This document shows, piece after piece, positions 47,801 through 58,248 of a stretch of 64,000 bases of DNA. Within the stretch, counting starts at the first letter, position 1. The number at the start of each line of letters is the position of its first letter. The notes beneath the pieces are model-generated. The model had not been told where the DNA came from. It did no database searches and saw only the letters and a list, made by a program, of their open reading frames with translations. The stretch comes from Stereum hirsutum FP-91666 SS1 (lineage: Eukaryota; Basidiomycota; Agaricomycetes; Russulales; Stereaceae), in assembly GCF_000264905.1 (NCBI RefSeq), contig NW_006763137.1, positions 484,237-548,236 on the forward strand, written 5' to 3'. The position numbers and the translations under genes were made by a program.

Positions 47801-49117
47801 GCGGATGCGACGGAAGCTACCGAGTATACGACCGCGCGCCGTGGTCAAGGGGGTGCTGCTTCCGGTTGGCCACCTGGGACGTTGAGGCGTGGGCTTGGAT
47901 CTGGGTTTGCGCTAGGGAAGGACTCGTTATTTGACGATTACGAGGACGAAGAGGACGAGGATGAGGATGAGGAGGACGAAGAGGAGGGTTTGAGTGGCAA
48001 AATGAGGAAAGTCTCCGTTTCCAACCGTGCCGGTAAGTTTTTACGCTCTGTTTATTCTCATTCCATACCCTTTTTGCGATGTCTATGTTCTCCTCGTCCT
48101 TCGTTAAACTTACCGAATGTGATTTATCCCAATGCAGACCGCGCACCTCCCAACCGCACCCATTCCCTTCCCATCCCAATCCCCTCCGGCCTCGCCGCTC
48201 CTTTCCCAATCGGTGCCACCGCCACAACGCCCCCGTACCAGATCTCGAAACGTAGCCAAGCTCAAGACAATCTGGGTGGACAATCTAGAAAGACTGTGGG
48301 CAGGAACAGGGCAGGAACGATCAAGGCGAGCGATTATGACTTCCGGTCCGCGTCAGCGCCGAACCAGCAGAATATGAAGTTCTCGGTCTCTGTGGGCGGG
48401 GGTGCCCTGGTAGGTGATGACAACACGGAGGACGAGGAAGAGGGAGGAAGGGAGTATGTTAATGCGGCTACCAAGGTCCCTGGCGGGAGAGCAAGGTCCG
48501 GGACGATTAGGGCTTCGGCGGTCAATCCTGGTGCGGGCGGTGGCGCTGGAGCTGGTGGTGGACGAGCGAGGTCGGGGACTATCAGGGCTTCTTCGTTCAG
48601 TGCTGAGACTTGGAATCGACCGCCTGTTCCTCCGATGCCGACTGTGGCACGGACGAACACAGGTGGCGGTCGTGAGGTCGAGGCGGGGATAGCGCCTGAG
48701 GAGCAGGAGATGGTGATGAATATGGACATGGACATGGAGCCGGAGGGATTCGCCCAGAATACGACTGCTGGGATCGGGAAAGATAGTGGGACGAGTCTGC
48801 AGAGGGAAATGGAGATGGACGCCGCGAGAGCAGGTTCTTCCTCCCCAGATCCTATCGACTTCCTACGACTTCGAGGCGGTCATTCGTCCGGTGAGGATGA
48901 CATGAACATGGACGACGATCCTGCGTTTGCTGTAGTTCCCGTTGCGGATCTGGATGAGGATGAGAGGAAAGAGTTGAGGAGAAAGAGGACGTGGAGTCGG
49001 AAGATACCGTTCAAGGTGAGGAGGAGGTTGAATGTCGTTGAGAGCATGAATATTGGGGTTGGAAATTTGGAAGGCGATGAGTTGCTTCTGGATGGCAGGG
49101 GTGGGATGTTGGATTAG
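44861..49117 (+). CDS. Large, mostly disordered protein of unknown function
   Basis: A single frame of 1,418 codons from the ATG at 44861 to the TAG at 49115-49117. The sequence is low in hydrophobic residues and rich in Ser, Gln, Gly, Arg and acidic stretches (SQSQSHSQS, EDEEDEDEDEEDEEEG). I recognise no domain. The motif R-x-R-(S/A)-G-T-I-(R/K)-A-S occurs three times, at about residues 1146, 1208 and 1232, and looks like a repeated phosphorylation-type site. The C-terminal ~60 residues (EDERKELRRKRTWSRKIP, then FKVRRRLNVVE) are basic and more ordered. Bases 48033-48137 have perfect intron borders (GTAAGT to TGCAG), are 105 bp long and keep the frame, so this segment is probably spliced out. 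The role is unknown; the composition suggests a nuclear regulatory or scaffold protein. Confidence 0.75.
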   Translation: MSTDLSSPSTKSTTSYRPLTTYSRRSNRRSHPSQSTSNSFNDPTALASNDSSPPSVMNPYDSEDNTISETERRLKKRARHSQSQSHSQSVYVDVPTLSHSRSRELVDQRQNQSHARNATNGTNATSTFASGTLAGESAMTNNTTVDLEGSGHASKRFKMPPQPVSASTSLSVSQSRTYKTHISTSTANSPTNNTISSGLVSFPLMHHSSYPAQDQPQDIDFSQFKTPANAESLSPVQPPPIDPNRGRDRDGRAHARPRNSQRDIEGHDPVSRSQSRHGGGGRRTGGAGAGGDMNAFSPVPVQRVRQKDVNVNRNRQQEAPDGPGSGQFKVPALPQSKPQSQPQSRSQSKSRRISSRRLKENATATATNTATSTSFRRGQGQGQILGEGLSRSGRATPALGFPLASPYQTKPSSPTQPSLAPAPVRKSLGSPGEIVGLGGGGGGGGDEASMVRNRGSGKKKPAFYTKTRTMSDAKVYDEHLRADRDQDGFVLPVGRALPQRPRASRNVTGVGDGSGAGEGGSGGGGSFGAAALREYAYSQSVIHSPTRRDEDLPLQYEGPGITLKSSRFKSNGKPPATRLPSSRNVHDQPSHSNAPPHLHPGQMQEEGLPASAPGPVPGMLDLSQISSEQWHKPAKVFSLAKTQSQSHSLSLSRRRGSGDDEINLDELLYPPNETPPVFEVGYGYGGGFGYGHGYGYGLQDDGDGDGEYEVPQVSERSLESREASMHLEGDEEAEFGGAMRYKAGWLNLEPDEEDGGVDDEDGEESMDLTLQALDSIRHPGGSRSRSQDEVGLGLGFGLDPGADVEMGAGAGWLMGSAYGTGNTLEIGGGEEQSMSMEATSFRGPPSTPPRSTRSSSFFADVPMGTSTPFRRKQRELMERSREEGGLRGAGGGKGKQRAEVAPSAPNTPDRMVAGSGGESMEIEMEDEENEPMTLDSLFDSGVPTTWKGFRLGREDEQGERKKKTKKVMHYTPNSIFSSSFADATEATEYTTARRGQGGAASGWPPGTLRRGLGSGFALGKDSLFDDYEDEEDEDEDEEDEEEGLSGKMRKVSVSNRAGKFLRSVYSHSIPFLRCLCSPRPSLNLPNVIYPNADRAPPNRTHSLPIPIPSGLAAPFPIGATATTPPYQISKRSQAQDNLGGQSRKTVGRNRAGTIKASDYDFRSASAPNQQNMKFSVSVGGGALVGDDNTEDEEEGGREYVNAATKVPGGRARSGTIRASAVNPGAGGGAGAGGGRARSGTIRASSFSAETWNRPPVPPMPTVARTNTGGGREVEAGIAPEEQEMVMNMDMDMEPEGFAQNTTAGIGKDSGTSLQREMEMDAARAGSSSPDPIDFLRLRGGHSSGEDDMNMDDDPAFAVVPVADLDEDERKELRRKRTWSRKIPFKVRRRLNVVESMNIGVGNLEGDELLLDGRGGMLD

Positions 49118-50975
49118 AGGAATAGGTGAAAAGAATGAGTGGTTGCTATTGAGCGGTGAGTGCTGCAATTGAGGGCATCAGGAGTTTCATGCTGACGCTA
49201 TCTGCAGATTACCCAAAATCGGTCATTAAAAAACTCTGTGGAACTTATGCTTTGGTCTTCGCTCTTTGGTCTTGGCCTCTTCTCGTATGCGCTCTCGGAC
49301 GCTGTTGTGGTCTCCTCGCTCGTCTCCTCTCTGCATCTCTTTGTCTGCTTTGCATTGCTCTGCCTGGTCCTGCTAGGCTTGTGGTTCTCTTTTCTGTCGC
49401 ACCTTCATCTCGGAACATAGTCTCGTCAAAAGCATGGAATGTTTCTTCTCTCCCCTGTCCTCTCTGCTTCTTCGTCTCATTCTGCCTCATCATGGATCTC
49501 GCTCAGCATTTCCCCCCGCATCTTCCAACGCAGTTCCCGGATCGTCATACCCATAGCATCAACATCTTCTGGTCTGCATTCGTCTTACTACGTATATGTG
49601 CCAAATCGCTCGGTCATCTGTATAGCTCTAGTGTTTCCCCTAAATTGTCGGCTGTGTTATTCGCTTCGCCTCAATATTATGCATCCATCCATTACCCTCA
49701 TCATTGATGAAATCTTTACCTTCTCCTTTTTGCCCTCTAGGATGTGCTACTGAGATACGACCTGCGTTGTCTCCCTCGTTTGGCCTTCTTGCCGATAATC
49801 TCACTTCCGATACGTTTGAAAGCTGACGCACATAACTCAAGCTGTTCCATGTTCTCAACTTGCGTTCTAACATCCCCGTCTTTCAGGAACGGCCAACTAA
49901 GCACAACGGCGTTTATCAGCGTGCGCCTGTCTGCCTGCATTTCGTCAATCACCTATCGTTCTTCGGCGATAGGTTATATCTCGCACCTATGGCTTGAGAC
50001 ATGTTTCCAGAGGGCTACGTTCTCTAGGTGACTCTGCGCCTAATGATCCACGAGCAATTTCGCCTTTCGACTGTTTTCGTGCGCACTGCTGGCGAGTCTC
50101 CCGAGTCTCCCGAATTTTTTGTGCCTACCTGGTATGTGATTCGCCGTCGCTATTTCTCCTCCACTAGCATGCGATGTGCAGCTGCTTTGCTTGTACACCG
50201 CCACTATGTGCCTTTACTTCCCTCTCGGATACTTTTTCCCTAGAAGGCTAGAAACATCATCCGTATACGAGTTGACTTCAACCTGTTCATCTACCTGTCA
50301 TGCTTTTGGCAAATCCGCTTTTAAGGAGGACCATACGATCTGTGCGAGCGTGAAAGCGTACATACAACTGTCATTATGATAGCTGCATCCGATGCGCAAG
50401 GCAACCGTGCGTCGTTCATATGCAACTTTTGTCTCGTGTCGTGCTGCATATGCATAGCCTTTGGGTATCCTTATAGATGCGGGTCACTGTGAGCGACTCA
50501 CGTCAACTCATGTTCTCTTATTACGCTTCATGAGATGCGGGTATTGGGAGGCCTCTGAATGGTGGCGTACCGGGCTGGAGTTTGAGCGCCTCCGAGCTGG
50601 CCAATCTTTGGCAGGTCCACCACCCTTGCTGCGATGTTTATCGCTTACTCTCGAAAGAATGTTGCCACGGATGTTTATACCCTCCATGGCATTGAATAGA
50701 GGTCGGAGTCTCCGTACTAGATGTTGACTAAGACTACTCGAAATTCCTGTGCTTTTATCGGTAATCCTATCACCTTTCAAACGCCTGTTCAAACTTCAAG
50801 GGAAGGCTGCGAGGCACGCATCCATTCATTTGGATTCTCCAATATGAGGAGCTTCGGAAAGCCCGTAATCGGACGAAGAGTATGCAGGTGTCATATAATA
50901 CAGGTGTGTACCGACCGCGAGCAGCTCCCCCACACCCTGCGATCCTTTTTGCTTCCGTACCCTCCATCTGCGAAC
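49118..50975. other. Gene-free region
   Basis: About 1.86 kb. An open frame of 183 codons at 49156-49707 is T/C-rich, Leu/Ser-dominated and starts from a non-ATG codon, so I treat it as a by-product of pyrimidine-rich 3' UTR DNA. Nothing else recognisable. The right end holds the promoter of the UbiA gene. Confidence 0.4.
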
Positions 50976-52119
50976 ATGCTGAGCCGTGCTGCATACCACG
51001 CTCACACGCTATTACTGTTCACAAAGGATGACTTCCGAACGACTATGATCCCCATCGTACGTACTTAGCTTGCGAGCTTCTATATCTGTCCATACACCTG
51101 TCACCTATACTGATAAGCTCAACCTTCCATACATACAGACTATTTTCGCAGCAGCCTCCGCCCCCCTCTACTCCGCCGTGAAACTCCTGCACGTACTTCT
51201 CTGGATATGGCTCCACCTCCTCCACTTCAACCTGTCCAACCAAACCAGAGATGTCTCCGAAGACCTCCTCAACAAACCCAACCGTCCTCTCCCCTCCGGA
51301 CGGATATCTCTATCCAACGCCGTCGCTATACGATGGCTCTTTGTCCCAGTTTGTTGGGCTCTGTCGGCGGCGTATAGTCCAGCGGTGTTGATGGCCAGTC
51401 TGACGTTGACTTTCTTCGTCATTGTGTATAATGAACTAGGAGCGTCGGGTGGACATTTTCTCGTGAGGAATTTGTTGAATGCGATTGGATTGGGATGTTT
51501 CGAGGTTGGGGCGACTTTGATTGCTGGTACGCCTCGCTCCGACTGGTGAACTGTACAGCGGTACAGCGTCTGATACTTCGTTTTTGGATCTGTAGCGAAA
51601 GACCCCTCCCACCTCGACTCCACCATGATCCTCTCCGTACTCCTGAGCACAAGCATACTCACTACAACCTATCACGCCCAAGATTTCCGCGACATCCACG
51701 GCGATCGTCTCATCGGGCGAAAGACTCTTCCTATCGTCTATCCCTCCATCGCCCGTCCCAGCGTCGCATTCGGCGTTCTATGGTGGACGGTCGTTCTTTG
51801 TTTAGTTTGGGAATTATGTCGCGTCGAGAATAGTCATAGTGGTGCGATGGATGTGATGAATGTGATTCTGGCGGGGTTGTTGGTCGGGGTGGCGGGTGTT
51901 GTTGGAGGGAGATTTTTGTTGTTGAGGGATGTGAAGGATGATAGGGTTTCTTTTCATTGGTATAATGTACGTGTCAGTCGCTGGCGTGGTGACAGTACGG
52001 ATCAGAGCTGATTGGTTCTGGGTCATTGATGGTGGTTTTTATAGGCATGGCTCACTGTTGTTCATATCCTTCCTGGGGTATGGAGGTGGTCAGAGTCGAG
52101 AGGACGGGTTGCATCGTGA
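50976..52119 (+). CDS. UbiA-family membrane prenyltransferase
   Basis: Integral membrane enzyme of the UbiA superfamily, which transfers or cyclises prenyl diphosphates. Exon 1 from the ATG at 50976 codes MLSRAAYHAHTLLLFTKDDF. Exon 2 starts near 51141 with several helices and the first Asp-rich motif NLSNQTRDVSEDLLNKPNRP. After an intron at about 51528-51594 the second motif AQDFRDIHGDRLIGRKTLP follows, then more helices. A last exon gives AWLTVVHILPGVWRWSESRG and TGA at 52117-52119. About 300 residues with both Mg/diphosphate motifs intact. The form is typical of basidiomycete secondary-metabolism UbiA enzymes rather than mitochondrial COQ2 (no transit peptide), so meroterpenoid or terpene synthesis is likely; the substrate is unknown. 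No other biosynthetic genes adjoin it. Confidence 0.85.
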
Positions 52120-52689
52120 GGTTATCTAAAGGTGAGTATATTGTTAGTTCTTCTCAGGAATATCCCAAATCCATACTTCTCCCAGTGACTGATAGGCTAT
52201 TCGCTCGCATATCTGTTGTATTATATTGTGCTTGGGACTGGCATTGGGATGACTGAGAAGATAGACACCGTGACTATAGATCGTAGACCATAGAACTGCA
52301 TATATCATCGAGGACATTCACAGCACGAGAAAGTGTCATTTTTCATCCAGACCGAGTGCGCCATCGAAAGCGAGAATGTTGAGCGCTACTGTGGCGGTGG
52401 CGGCCTGATACTACAACCGTAGAAACAATCGTTCCTCTTGCAGCGTTTAGGAGTCGGAGAACGAGCCACACTTTGAGTTGTAATCCATACGAGCAATCTC
52501 GATAGGATTGAAGAGAGACCATATAGCACAAGAAAGCACAAACAGAACTAAAATTTTGACTTTCGTGATCAGCGAACACGGAGCACCAGTCGCCTTGAAC
52601 ATAATACACACACATTACGAGCGAGTCAAGCCTCAGAATAACACACAGCCCCCTCCTCCTTACGCCAAACCGCCCGTGCCAACTAGAGC
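52120..52689. other. Convergent intergenic region
   Basis: 570 bp between the UbiA gene and the RBM8A gene stops. No gene seen; expected 3' UTRs. Confidence 0.5.
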
Positions 52690-53608
52690 TCAATTCCTGC
52701 GACCAGGACTCGCACTCCTTCCCCTACCTTCCCTACCTCCTCTGCCCTTCTTCGGACCCGTCGGCGGTGGTCGTACGAACGCGTAATCGCACTGCAGTTG
52801 TTGTTCGAGGAGTGTTGTGCCGGAGGCGCCGTCGATGGCGGCTTGGGCTTCCGCCATGGTCTCGTATTCGACCAATGCATAGCCCTATTTGAGCACGGGA
52901 ACCAGGATTCCGAGTTGAGGGATCGACGAAGAAAGTAATGTGTGGGGCAGGGAGAAGAATAACGGGAATAACGGTGTGAGATCCTGAAACAGAGGGAAGA
53001 AAGATGGAGGGAAGGTGTAGGTGGACGCACCTTGACATAACCTGTTCTCCGGTCGAGGTTCAGGTGCAAGTTTTTGATCTCTCCATAATCTGCAAACTTC
53101 TCATTCACGTCCTCTTCTGTCGCCTCTTCATGTACGTTCGTCACGAGGACTATCCATCCTTCTACCGCTAGAGCGCCACGAACAGAGAACGATCGTGAGT
53201 CAGACGATCCTGTTACAGACAAATAATAATAGAGGCAATGCGTATAATTATTGTAGAGCCGAAGGGCTTCGCGTGTGGTAGGGAAACGTTGCGATGGAGA
53301 GAGGACTTACAGCGCGCTGCTCTGGTGTCTGCGGGTGCTGTGGTGGATTCCACACGGTCGTATGTCTGCTCTGCGCCGAGCCCCTTTTCGTTACCACCTA
53401 TATCACAGACAATGTATGTCATTAGAGATTGAACTTTGACCTCAAAAAGTAACCGTACGCACCTGCGTTTTGGAAACCACGTCCTCTCTTCCTGACCGTT
53501 CCTCCAACTATCCGTGAGCGCCATTTGATTCGACGCGTCAGTAATGAGACATCGTGCAAGAAAAATGCGTGACGCACCATCGTCAATGTTCATTTCTTCG
53601 TCAGACAT
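52690..53608 (-). CDS. RBM8A: RNA-binding protein RBM8A/Y14 of the exon junction complex
   Basis: Partner of Mago nashi in the exon junction complex, deposited on spliced mRNA in the nucleus. From the ATG at 53608 the N-terminus is [11 protein letters not shown], then a basic linker ([11 protein letters not shown]) across small exons. The single RRM starts at [20 protein letters not shown] (RNP2 region), with the very conserved [18 protein letters not shown]. After an intron comes [19 protein letters not shown] (RNP1). The end is arginine-rich, [12 protein letters not shown], with TGA at 52690-52692. It is close to animal Y14 throughout. At least four introns in a short gene. The call is firm. 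Confidence 0.93.
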
Positions 53609-54027
53609 GGTGATGGTGTGGTTTGAGAGGTGCTGGATGAAGATGAAGGATGTAGAAGGGATTAGGGTCAGCGAAGTTGGGCTCTCAGTGCGGGAGACAC
53701 GGCAGATGCCGATTCAGAGGCTCTCGCCACGACGCCACACCTAGCGCTCCTCGTCCTGCTCATCCACTCCGCCGACCCAAAATCTCTACGAATAGTCTGT
53801 AAGTTTAAGGGCATCTTGGGATAGCATTCTCTGTATGGTAAAAGTACTAAATATTGCAGAACATTGGACGGATCGTAGCCGAATTTTCGAGCAGTCGGTA
53901 GCAGCATTATGTGGTGTGGCAAGGTCTTTTATTTCTTCGTAATGGCCGCACTCAATCATTCCCATCTTTTGTCTTATCGTCTGCCAAAGATCTTCCGTAA
54001 AAATCACCTTGAACGTCTGAACACACT
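53609..54027. promoter_or_regulatory. Divergent promoter region of RBM8A and the methyltransferase
   Basis: 419 bp between two start codons on opposite strands. No TATA box clearly placed for either gene. No gene inside. Confidence 0.4.
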
Positions 54028-55278
54028 ATGTCCCCTGCACGATGCGGTTTGATACACATACCGTCGTACGCGACAGAAGTCACCGATGCCGACGAAGAGG
54101 TGCGAGTATCTCATAACGCAACTATCATGTATCCAGTACTTACGACAAATTCGAATCAAGGTCTTCCTCCTTTACACTCGTCTAGCCTCCATTCATCCCG
54201 TCGACGGTGAGAGCAAGGAGCCCTTTCGTGGTCTGGGTTATCTCGACGGCAAATCCGATACGCTCACCGTCCGACTTGAGCTCAAGCCACCTACTGCCGA
54301 ACCTCCTACTTCAAACACTTTCACACCTACAGGAAAAAAGAGTGGACGGAATAAGAGTCGGAGTGCCCATGGAAAGGCTAAAAAGGAGAATGATGATGGG
54401 ACGAAGGTTATTGAGGTGGAATTGGCGCAGGATCGGACTGCATTGAGGAGTCGGAGTGGGGATACGGGGAGCGTTTTGTGGAGGGCAAGGTCAGTATCTT
54501 CGCTATCAGATTCAGTTCAGGTGATGGACTCGAGGATCTAATGAGTTTGTTAGTATCGACTTCGCGCGTTTTGTTCTTCAGCAGTATCATTTCCCTGTTT
54601 CAGACGGACTTTTCGACCCGCCAGATTTGGATAACGCGCATATCCTAGAGCTTGGGTGCGTGACAGCTCTTGAGTACATGGCGTACGATCTTACATTTAC
54701 AGACTCGTTCTATATCATGCAGTGCCGGAACAGGCCTCTTCAGCCTCCTCATAGGCACACTCGTCCGTCGCTACACCGCAACAGATATCCCCGCCCTCGT
54801 TCCCCTCCTACAGAAAAATATACCTCATCAACCACCTTCGTCTTCTTCTCTCCATTCACACTCACATGGGCACTCGCAGACTCCAACCCGACCACACTCG
54901 ATATCTGCCGCTGCCCTCGACTGGACCCTCCCCGTACACCGTCAGCTCCCGGACCCAGTCCTCCAGGACACGCCCGATATCCTCCTCGCCGTAGACTGCA
55001 TCTATCACCCGTCGCTCATTCCGCCGTTACTGAAGACGATCGAGGAATTGAGTACGAAGGATCGGACGGCGGTGGTGATTGTTTGTGAACTAAGAGCGGA
55101 GGATGTGGTTAGAGAGTTCTTGGAGGGGTGGTTGAATCTGAGCACGGGGAAGGGAGGTGAAGTTGGCTCTAAATGGAGAATCTGGAGCCTGAGTGATGTA
55201 GAGGAGAGTCAATGGAATGAGGATGGTGGTCGCGGATTGGGGCCTAGATATGGGATGTGGGTTGGTTGGAAGGTCTGA
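54028..55278 (+). CDS. Protein-lysine methyltransferase of the METTL21/Rkm5 family
   Basis: SAM-dependent class I methyltransferase, most like fungal Rkm5 (ribosomal protein lysine methyltransferase). The start MSPARCGLIHIPSY is at 54028. An intron leads to VFLLYTRLASIHPVDG and GLGYLDGKSDTLTVRLELK, the N-terminal strand region. The SAM motif I is ILELGAGTGLFSLLIGTL, formed across the intron near 54655-54720. Motif post I is YTATDIPALVPLLQKNI. The family signature is DILLAVDCIYHPSLIPPLL. The C-terminus VCELRAEDVVREFLEGWL and YGMWVGWKV ends at 55276-55278. A basic linker with GKKSGRNKSRSAHGKAKK and a His/Ser-rich insert (HSHSHGHSQTP) are local additions. Substrate inferred from the family only. 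Confidence 0.82.
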
Positions 55279-56025
55279 GGTGAGCATTTATGATATTTTG
55301 AAAGCTTCCGTCTAACTTTGTGACTAGTGATTCGTTGTTCTCAAGTGAAAAAGCGTATCAAACTTTCTGTATACGTCTTCACTCGCTTCTATCAACGAAT
55401 TATCTGCTAAAACATTCGGAAACGATGACCGTATCTCCTCCCCTACGACATTACCACAATCTAGGTTTGTATGAAACGTGAGCCTGTCTCTCCAGGTAGT
55501 CCATACCCTGGGCCAGACTGAGTACTTCGATGATGGCTATGGAAACTCAATGCAGAGGAGTGCGTGGTGGCTTTTGTCATGGAGTATCTGACCTGTCACC
55601 TGAGATGGGGAGAGATCTCAGAGTTTCCCATGAGCTATCTTTGCAGCTACTAACTCCACTGGGCCCCCCGTCATGTTCGCGGACACGACTGTTGTTCTTG
55701 TCAGTGAACAACGGTCTCAGTGGGACTCTTACTATCCGAAACCGGGCGATACCACACATGAAGAAGAACGGATGCTGGAAATATCTCTGTAAGTTGTGTA
55801 ACCGTGCCCGCCGAATTGGGACTGACGTCTTTTGCGTTCTATTTGCAGCGTCATTTATCGCGATAAGTGGCCGAGGAGCATAGGGGCTACGCTGGTATAT
55901 AATGCCAGTATTGCTCTCCTTGTCGTCTTCTTTTCGTCTCGCCCGTGCTATCCAGAGCGCTCGCCTGTTTCTCACAAGCCAAACCTCTGAGCGCCTAGTG
56001 GAGCATTGGCTTTAAATTCGAAGAG
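55279..56025. other. Intergenic region upstream of the first sulfite oxidase gene
   Basis: 747 bp. Frames at 55530-55883 (+) and 55577-55975 (-) overlap and have no recognisable content. Likely promoter of the gene at 56026. Confidence 0.45.
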
Positions 56026-58248
56026 ATGGCCGCTGCACCTGTCACTGAAACTGCGAGTGATATGTTTGCGGAAGAAAGACTAGGATGGTCTGGGTAAGTC
56101 AACCGTGCTTCGTGCCATTACTCCTTTCGACTGAAATATTCAATCTTGTTAGGTACGTTGAGTGGGAAAAGTACCCTGATCGCAAGGCCAAAGCCTCCGA
56201 GATCCTCAAGCAACATAAATTTACCGCCATACCAGGTCTATACAACTCTCACTACCGATATATACATATGTGCCCCGTCACTCATCCTCTGCATTTCCAT
56301 AATCACAGAATTTCAGATGGGTCCGTTGCCCACTACGAACCCCGTCCTTGTTGGTCATCGCTGGAAAGAATACCATGAAGTCCTCGGCCTGAAGTCTATA
56401 GTCGATTTCAGCTGGGAGACCGTTCTCAAGGAGAAACCTGACCTTATCCATCTACTTGATTTCCCGTACAATGGAGAGACTAGGCGCCAGCAATTATTGG
56501 AAAACAAGGTGACAAGTAACAAGCAGCACTTGTAGGTTTTATCCCTCGCATTTCCACTGCTATCCTACGTATCTCTCTGAACTGTGCGTTTCTACATGTT
56601 GTCGGTATAGCATTCGTAACCACGGTGGAGTCCCTAATATTAATGCGGAGGCATACGAACTCGAGATTGGAGGGCTGGTGAATACGTCCGTAAAACTGTC
56701 CCTCGAGGACCTTCAGGACCAGGATAGATTCCCGTATGTTATACTTCGTATCAGCCATATCTTGGACGTTGACTAGATACGTATCCCCCATTTCTCTAGT
56801 CAAGCCGAGATCACTGTCACAATTCAGTGCAGCGGAACGCGTCGGATTGAACAAATCGGTCAATATCCTGGGGAGGGTGATGAATTAATCAATGCTCCTT
56901 GGGGAGAAGGTGCTATGTGCGTGAGCCTCAGTATTTAGCTCCTCTTACAATGTTCGAGATCGATGTCACTAACACCATGCGAAGTGGCACCGCAGTCTAC
57001 CGTGGCGTTCCGCTCAAGAAAGTGCTAAAAATAGCCTGCGGTGGCGTTCTCCCTGAAGCTCAGCATCTTGAGTTCATCGGTGCAGACACGTACTTCAAGA
57101 AAGGCGATGTGTACAACTACGCCGTCTCCGTCCCGTGGCGTAAGGTCAAGCAAAACGAAGAGGTGTTGTTGGCGTGGGAGATGAATGGAGAACCGTTACC
57201 GAAGATACACGGATATCCTCTCAGGTTGGTCGTCGCGGGGTATATTGGGGCGAGGAGGTGAGTGATTTGGTTCTTATGTGAGATGTAGGAGGTATTTGGC
57301 TGATCGTCCGTAAACGGTGGTTATCTTGTAGTTGCAAGTGGGTCACAAGAATCAATGCGCTCACCGAACCAAGCCGTGGTCCTGTACAAATGCAGGAATA
57401 TCTCTACTACTCTTTCCAGACCGGAAAACAGAATGCCATGACGTCCAATGGATTCTCCATCCAGGCCATGCCCGTTTCGTGAGTCGTTCTCCTCGATCCT
57501 CCTTCTATTCCCTAACAGTATCGACCCTTCTCATATTTCAGGAGCGCTATCATTTTCCCAGAGGACAAGAACCTGATCATGCACGACGGTTCTATCGAGG
57601 TGAAAGGATGGGCATACAGCGGTAACGCTTGCTGGGTCGAACGAGTGGAGGTTTCTCCTGACGGGTCAGTATGCCGTCGACTATCATCCACCCCTTCGAC
57701 TTCACCTTTCGTTCGAGCTCACTGATACTTGACCTCTTGTAGAGGCCATGTCTGGTATGAGGTCGCCCTGGAGAATCTTACAGAGAAGCACTATCATGCT
57801 TGGCGGCTCTGGAAGATCGACCTGCCCGTGGACGCTGAAGGATGGATCGAGCTTTGTGTCCGCGCATGGGATTCGTCGAACAATACACAACCCACATTCG
57901 TCAGGTCTGCTTGGAAGTACGTTCTCTCTTTCTCCTACTCGGTATTCACTACAGAACGCACCCTCTTGCTCTCTACATTTCCTCGAGGAGTTGATCGTGA
58001 ACATTTTGTTTCCTCGCCGTGCTATGCGGCGCCACAGTTGGGACCTCCATGTCACATCTTCTTGCCATCGTATCAAGGTTTACAGCATCAATAAGACGAG
58101 ACCTGCCACACGCGCTCGGATGGCTCTGATGGAGGAGCACGGTATCATGAGCTTCGAGCCGTTGACACGTCCACTGGAATTCGCATTGGAGAGCGAGAAC
58201 GATTATTTGGAGAAGATGAGGAAGAATCCGAGGGAACCCAAGAACTGA
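56026..58248 (+). CDS. Sulfite-oxidase-type molybdopterin enzyme, copy 1
   Basis: Molybdenum-cofactor enzyme of the sulfite oxidase family. The start MAAAPVTETASDMF (56026) leads into GWSGYVEWEKYPDRKAKASE. The Mo-binding domain contains FIRNHGGVPNI, the Mo-ligand Cys in VTIQCSGTRRIEQIGQYPGE (about residue 174), WGEGAIGTAVYRGVPLKKVL, GADTYFKKGDVYNYAVSVPW and GYPLRLVVAGYIGAR. The dimerisation domain contains GWAYSGNACWVERVEVSPDG and RAWDSSNNTQPTFVRSAWNW. About 510 residues in ten exons with short introns, stop at 58246-58248. There is no cytochrome b5 domain, no transit peptide and no peroxisomal C-terminal tripeptide (ends PKN). Sulfite as substrate is the family default, not shown. Tandem with a very similar gene at 60029. 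Confidence 0.88.

Noticed and set aside
45455..47848. Several long minus-strand frames of 130-176 codons
   Set aside because: All lie opposite the 1,418-codon disordered gene, with Arg/Pro/His-rich translations typical of antisense of GC-rich codons.
49156..49707. 183-codon frame with hydrophobic stretches, possible membrane protein
   Set aside because: No ATG at its start, pyrimidine-rich DNA, no homologue pattern and placed where the 3' UTR of the previous gene should be.
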